64,000 nucleotides of DNA, from contig VXAZ01006807.1 of assembly GCA_013399875.1 (NCBI GenBank), forward strand, positions 310,001-374,000, in the 5' to 3' direction. Shown here one piece after another: positions 1 to 64,000 of this stretch. The stretch's first letter is position 1. Each line of letters begins with the position of its first letter. The translations under genes were made by a program, and so were the position numbers. The notes under the pieces are model-generated. The model made no database searches. It was not told the origin of the DNA and saw nothing but the letters and a program-made list of their open reading frames with translations. Source of the DNA: Gymnorhina tibicen (taxonomy: Eukaryota; Chordata; Aves; Passeriformes; Artamidae).

Positions 1-333
1 GGGAACTGAGATATGAACTAAGTGACTTTTTATAACCAGTTTCATAAGTTGAGTAATTTGCTATTGATTTCATATATTTTACTGCTTTCCTTTTGTCTTC
101 TGTATAGATTGTGTGATGTGAAAGGGGTTCTTGTAAACTACGTTTTTTTCACTTTTTACTGCTCTTGAAGCACTTGAAAACATGTTGTTATGTACCAATT
201 ACATGGCTATGCGATGGTACATTTTTCCTTGTAATCATGTTTGTTGCAATATAATCTTAATGTAATTTATTTCATAGTTCTTGGTTAACTTTTTGGTGTA
301 TTTTTTTGTTTGTTTTTTATTTATTGTCTGCAG
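1..333 (+). other. 3' end of an intron in the ZMYND11 5' region
   Basis: This is AT-rich sequence ending in a pyrimidine-rich stretch and a TGCAG acceptor at 329-333. It is the tail of an intron that joins an upstream 5' UTR exon, outside the window, to the first coding exon. No gene or repeat is visible here beyond T-rich runs. Confidence 0.8.
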
Positions 334-59591
<59,258 letters not shown>

Positions 59592-59790
59592 AAGAGTTAC
59601 TCCTCCCCTAGAGCGCCACTTCGATGATTGCTATTCTCAGACACAGCGGTTTTTGTTTCCAAGAAAAGCCAAAATTGTTTAGAATTTGCTTCCCATTTTG
59701 CACCAGCCTTTAAACACTTTTCGTAAAAGAAATTTTGCACAGTAATTTCAGTCTTCTGTTAAAAATGCTCCTCCAAAATTTTGTCAGCAA

Positions 59791-59796
59791 AATAAA
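59791..59796 (+). terminator. ZMYND11: Proximal poly(A) signal AATAAA
   Basis: An exact AATAAA 200 bases after the stop, followed by the GT-containing stretch ATCTGTGGGAG. It could give a short 3' UTR isoform lacking the Pumilio and AU-rich elements. Confidence 0.35.
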
Positions 59797-60394
59797 TTGA
59801 ACATCTGTGGGAGCAGGTTACTTCAAATAATTTTAAACTAAAGGATTTGTTGCATTTTCAGCAAATTTTAAGACATTTTTAGGTTTTACAGAGATTTTAA
59901 TCTTTAAAAACAGCAGATCTAAAACAAAAAAAATTATGCAAGTTTAACAAAAGGAACATTTAAAAACTAGATCTGAATGTAAGAAGTACAGAACTGTTTC
60001 AGAAAAACGAAGCATACTACCTTGATGTAACATTTATTTCTTAACCTTGTTGAGCTGGTTTTGTTCAGCTTAATTTTACTGTTTAAAGGCATTATCTATT
60101 GGTTATACCAGTGGGTACATGATTGAATTTAGGGAACAGGGTTGACACAGCAGGTGCTAGTCCTGCGTATTTTTTCTTAAATATTTCCCAACTGTGTTTT
60201 ATTTTCATTATTTCTTTTCAATATATAACTTTTATAACAAAATATTAGCTTTGATCTTGTAGTTTAAAATCACAGGGAACTGGGGTAATCTTTTACTGAG
60301 CTGGATCTTAGAGAAAAATGAATATTTAAATTTTGAAGTTTGCACATTTCATCGTTGTTCTAACATGAGTGCTTGTAACAAGAATAAGAAAAGC

Positions 60395-60430
60395 CAAAAA
60401 AAAAAAAAAACAACAAACAAAAAAACCCAA
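60395..60430 (+). repeat. A-rich low-complexity tract in the 3' UTR
   Basis: A run of about 15 A residues is followed by CAACAAACAA and more A. It could prime oligo-dT internally in cDNA work and mimic a poly(A) end. Confidence 0.8.
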
Positions 60431-60980
60431 CTACCTTTATTCATACTTGGAATTTTGAGGCATACAAATTACTTTATTGCGCCCCCCTTCAGCCTCCCCA
60501 ATTCAATGTCATTTGACCACCTCTGATCTGGTGTCACCTGGTCCATTGTAACTTGATAATAAAAGGAGAAAAAGCACTTAAGTTTCACAGAAGCCGTTAT
60601 GTTTGTAGTAATGGGTCATTGCCTAATAATGAGCTCCATCACTGTACTCAGAATGAAGAATAATGCATGTTAATTTTCTTGTATTAAAGATGCCGTGATT
60701 TGTAAAAAGTCTGTATTTTGCGGAATGTCTGGATTAAGAAGCATTACCAATAGGAATGGATCGATAGTTGAAAAATGATTTTCTTTTTGTTTGTTTTATA
60801 TATAGATATATGAATTGCATCCATGTTCAGAGACAATTTTTTAAATAGATGTAAAGCTTACTTAAATAGCTTTTCTTTTAAAGTGTCTCCACATTTTAGT
60901 TTCTTTCAAAGATTGGTCTTAGACTGAGTCATATGCCCATTAATCATCCAGCTATTTTTTGAGAAGTTAGAGGAATAATT

Positions 60981-60996
60981 TGTAAATATTTATTTA
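60981..60996 (+). promoter_or_regulatory. Overlapping Pumilio element and AU-rich element
   Basis: TGTAAATA matches the UGUANAUA Pumilio consensus and overlaps TATTTATTTA, an AU-rich instability motif. Both are in the sense orientation of the 3' UTR. The function is inferred from motif identity only. Confidence 0.4.
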
Positions 60997-61586
60997 GATC
61001 TTTGATATTTATTGAAAGCAATTACATGATGGAACGATGGAAGCTGAAGAATCAGGAGGAAAGCCTTTTAAAAAGTTTTCTCTAGGATTTGTCAGGGTCA
61101 TTGTAAAGACAAAAATATAACTAAGACTTCTGTGAACTACCACTGAAATCCTGACCTTTTTTACTTACAGTGGTGATATAAGTTAATTGACTAGATACTG
61201 CCAAATAATGCCCAATATGTTGCAGAAATTAAGTGGTAAGTTGATTGGAAAAAATAGTAAGTAGATGGTAACTTGTATTACCACAGCTACATTATTGCCT
61301 GATAAATGTGTAATTAACTTTTGTCGCCTCTGTGTTGTGACTGTAAAACACTTCACAACTAAAAATCAATCTTGTTCGATTACTTTACGAGTTCCAAAAC
61401 TTCGATCCACCCCTATGAAAGCAAGTTATTGTGAAAATATTTTTGGTGTAAAATCATTCCAGAATATGTAATATTTAACTGATAGCTGCATGAAAGTAAG
61501 ATTCGTGTTACTTTGGCTTTTTTGTCTCTGTTGACACGGTTGCACATTTCCAAGTTACTACAGCGTGAAAACTGTGTGTTTTAAAG

Positions 61587-61614
61587 AAAAAAAAACAAAA
61601 CAAAAAAAAAAAAG
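61587..61614 (+). repeat. A-rich low-complexity tract in the 3' UTR
   Basis: Runs of A are interrupted by single C residues, 240 bases before the distal poly(A) signal. Like the earlier tract, it is an internal-priming risk. Confidence 0.8.
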
Positions 61615-61848
61615 ATTGTGGCCTGGTTTTGTATAAGTTTTAGGTAAAATTACAATTGATTGTTTTAGGAATTCATGATTTAAAATTAATTTTTCTGCAA
61701 ATCATAAAGCTATATTAAAGTGTTGAGCTTAGCCACTATGCACATTGTAATTATTCATTGTGGCTGTCCAGTTTATGATGCATTCTGGCATTTTGTAAGC
61801 TGCTCTGACTAGCAATATATAGAGTCATTTAATGTGTTAACATTGGTT

Positions 61849-61854
61849 AATAAA
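61849..61854 (+). terminator. ZMYND11: Distal (main) poly(A) signal AATAAA
   Basis: An exact AATAAA is followed within 10 bases by an A run, and then by a GT-rich downstream element (ATCTGTGTTGATTTTGG, about 61883-61899). The base composition changes to GC-rich right after it. This is the most convincing end of the transcript. Confidence 0.75.
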
Positions 61855-61899
61855 TGTATTTAAAAAAAAACCTCACTGAAAGTATCTGTGTTGATTTTG

Positions 61900-62560
61900 G
61901 CCGGTTGTCCTCACGTCCCGGGGTGGGCAGGACGAGGCTGCTGTTAGTCCTTGTCCTCACCACGGGAGACGGGGGCTGTGCGTGGGGAGCCGGGCCCGAA
62001 CTCCCAGGAGCCTTGTTCCTGACTCGAGGGGAGCCAGCAGGCCCAGGGAAGGGCTTCAGCACTTAACATGGCTCTCAGCACCAACAGGGAATCTTTTCAG
62101 CCCGTGCAGGGCCGGCAGCCCCCATCAGGTGCTGGTTTTAAAGCCAGGTCCTGCACCAGCGGCAGCCAGGCCGGGGCTCAGCCCCGCCTCGCCCTGTGCT
62201 TCCCCGCACCAGAGGCCCCGCTCTGCCTCCACCCTCACCCGGTCACCAGCCCTGAGCCTGCGCCTGTCGTGTGTTTTATCACTGAAGTCGTTCCCTCCGG
62301 AGGGGCTGCACAAGCCCAGCTTCACCTGAGTGCAGTGGGGTTTCTCCCGCCGAGCCCTGAGCAGCTCAGTCCCTCACTCGCTTGTGAAGCCACCGCTTTC
62401 TGCCAGTGAGGTGCCCGAGGGAGCCGAGGGCCCACGGAGCACATCCTGCGGCCCCCCAAGAGAAAGGGCCGCGTGGGGACAAGGCAAAGGCAGAGTGGGT
62501 CATCCTGGAGCTCCGCTGGGACTTCAGGGCTGCAGGAGGGACACTCTGGGAGTTGGTTTC
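61900..62560. other. CpG-rich intergenic stretch just downstream of ZMYND11
   Basis: Roughly 45 CpGs by eye lie in about 660 bases, beginning some 30 bases past the likely cleavage site. Several open frames on both strands (for example 61982-62329 +, 62330-62680 +) reflect low stop density, and no protein family is recognised. It may be a CpG island tied to termination, an unannotated transcript start, or part of a neighbouring gene. In mammals the neighbour, DIP2C, is convergent on the opposite strand, but I could not recognise any DIP2C sequence here. Confidence 0.55.
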
Positions 62561-64000
62561 AGTGTGGCAATTAAGAATTTCCCTGTGGAAATTAAGACCT
62601 GGAAAGACCTGCAAGTCCTAAGGGATCCCTCAAAGTCTCTTTTATTATTTCACAATCCAAACAGTTCTGTTCTTACATGAGCCAAGTTTTATTCCTTCAT
62701 CTTGATGAAACTCAAATGTCAACAGCCAGCATAGTCAATCACATAAGCTGGTAAAGCAGGATTAGGAATAAGCAGCATCTCCCTTCAGCTCCCCTCCAAG
62801 GGCATTCCCCCTTTTTGATGACTGCAGTCATTCTGCAAGCTCAACACCGCTCACCAGCACTCCAGTGGCAGAAATCCCCAGTGCAAATGCTCCTTCATTC
62901 CCCTCCCCACGTGCACTTGCCAGTTCAGGTGCAGCAGTGGGGCCAGGATCAGGATCAGACAGCTCTTTGGATGTGCCAAGGCAGCCTCCCACCTGCATCG
63001 TGTAACATGGATTGTGTGTGACCTGCCATCCTCCATCACTGTCCCACACTGGGCCCTGTCACTGCCAGCTGGCAGAGCAGAGGAGGAGAATTGTCTGTGC
63101 ACTGCCCCAACTCTGCAAGTTTCCCTCCATCGGGAATCTCAGGGTGAGCAGGTTCTCTGAGTTCCTGCAGCATCACCGCTGCAGGCAGTGCTCCTAGAGC
63201 ATCAGTCTTAAAGACTTAAACATTTTATTGTTGGCTTTTGCTATTATTAACATTATTGTTACTATTATTATTATTATTAATTTGTTGATTTATATTATTT
63301 TTTAAAACTCTGGCTATTCCTTTATTTTAATAAGGAGAAGCTGTGGTTTCTGCCTCCTGCTTCCTTTAGGTGGAGTGAGCTGCCCAGCTCATGGCTTGTT
63401 TGCCTTTCACAATCTTAAATGACCAAGGATGTGAAATACGTTTGGGATTTGTTACTAGTAGTTAGGGGCCACCCTGTCAATTTTAGCCTCCCTAAGTGAG
63501 AGTACATATGTGATCTGTGCATATGCTTCTCAAATGCTTTCATAAATCAAATTGAGGGGGGATATCTAAACCAGAGAAGCCTTTCTTGTGTTGTTTCATG
63601 TTAAGGAAGTGCAATTGCAAGCGGAAAGGTCCATCAGTTTGTGAGAATACAAGAATATTTTTGGGGTTAAGTGGGAAATTATTATAGGTAATGTAAAAGG
63701 AATAAAACCAACTATCTTGGACCTTCCAAACCCCATATTTTATCCTAATAAAACCTATTTCCAGATGTCAAAAGGCTCAAAATGATAGGCTCTGAGTAAC
63801 GCTCTTTGTAAAAGAAATGCTGGTAACTAGAGGTTCAAAATTGTAAAGTCAGAAAAAGAAAGAGAACCAAGAGAAAATTAACTCTAAATTGTCTGTCCTG
63901 CTCCCCATGGCCATTCCTGCCCCAGGAGCTCTCCAGCCCCTTGACCCTGGATCCACTAGTGAGGTATAGAAGGGATGTTTCACCCCTTCAGGGATGGCAA
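62561..64000. other. Intergenic sequence with no recognised gene
   Basis: Moderately GC-rich to 63200, then AT-rich. TTTATT at 63224-63229 and 63321-63326 would read AATAAA on the minus strand and could serve a convergent neighbour, but there is no coding evidence for one. I see nothing else apart from the TTA repeat. Confidence 0.6.
63241..63306. repeat. TTA/ATT-rich microsatellite
   Basis: Imperfect triplet repeats of ATT/TTA, the best stretch being at about 63263-63280, are embedded in an AT-only neighbourhood. It is low-complexity sequence. Confidence 0.8.

Larger units (their letters stand above)
59592..61872 (+). other. ZMYND11: ZMYND11 3' UTR (about 2.3 kb)
   Basis: AT-rich sequence after the stop, with many stops in every frame. 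It holds a proximal AATAAA (59791-59796), an intermediate AATAAA (60558-60563) and ATTAAA (60683-60688), and the distal AATAAA at 61849-61854. Two A-rich tracts lie at 60395-60430 and 61587-61614. A Pumilio-type TGTAAATA (60981-60988) overlaps an AU-rich TATTTATTTA (60987-60996). The end is inferred from the distal signal and is approximate. Confidence 0.8.

Noticed and set aside
63949..63960. GGATCCACTAGT, identical to a cloning-vector polylinker segment
   Set aside because: The match stops after 12 bases and the flanks look like ordinary genomic sequence, so vector contamination is unlikely.
62000..64000. Possible 3' end of the convergent neighbour DIP2C on the minus strand
   Set aside because: Minus-strand AATAAA motifs exist, but I could not recognise any DIP2C coding sequence, so no gene was called.

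Overview
The window holds one recognisable gene, a vertebrate ZMYND11 (BS69) orthologue on the + strand. It runs from the tail of a 5' intron at base 1, through the first coding exon (ATG at 353), to a TGA at 59589-59591 and a 3' UTR of about 2.3 kb with a poly(A) signal at 61849-61854. Fourteen coding exons were placed by hand from GT-AG borders and reading phase. Joined, they give exactly 602 codons, the length I recall for the mammalian protein. The promoter and any non-coding first exons lie upstream of the window.

The organism is a vertebrate, most likely a bird or another sauropsid. The introns are AT-rich, CpG-poor and almost free of interspersed repeats: I see no Alu, B1 or L1-like blocks, and no clear CR1 tail either. 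The species cannot be fixed from this.

Layout: 1-333 is the end of an upstream intron. 334-468 is exon c1 (start codon). 17601-17760 is c2 (winged-helix-like N-terminus). 33587-33748 is c3 (PHD finger). c4 to c7 (42663-45936) encode the bromodomain. c8 (46724-46801) is a Cys4 zinc knuckle. c9 and c10 (47350-47468, 49331-49538) encode the PWWP domain and its helical extension. c11 (51393-51461) is a basic linker. c12 and c13 (53300-53572, 54649-54834) encode a disordered TQT-motif segment and a coiled coil. c14 (59469-59591) is the MYND finger. The two large introns, 17.1 and 15.8 kb, flank c2. The last 2.1 kb is intergenic and opens with a CpG-rich stretch.

The domains form one chromatin-reader and corepressor protein. 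PHD, bromodomain, zinc knuckle and PWWP together recognise H3.3 K36me3, and the MYND finger recruits partners. The known H3.3-reading residues are intact, while the bromodomain lacks the usual acetyl-lysine Asn.

The items most worth following are a dense intronic CpG island about 2.4 kb upstream of the PHD exon, two candidate unannotated exons flanking the first PWWP exon (both would break the frame), a PHD exon that can be skipped in frame, paired TQT motifs that look like dynein light chain sites, and an octamer-motif cluster near the intronic CpG island. I found no second protein-coding gene, RNA gene, CRISPR array or intact mobile element.
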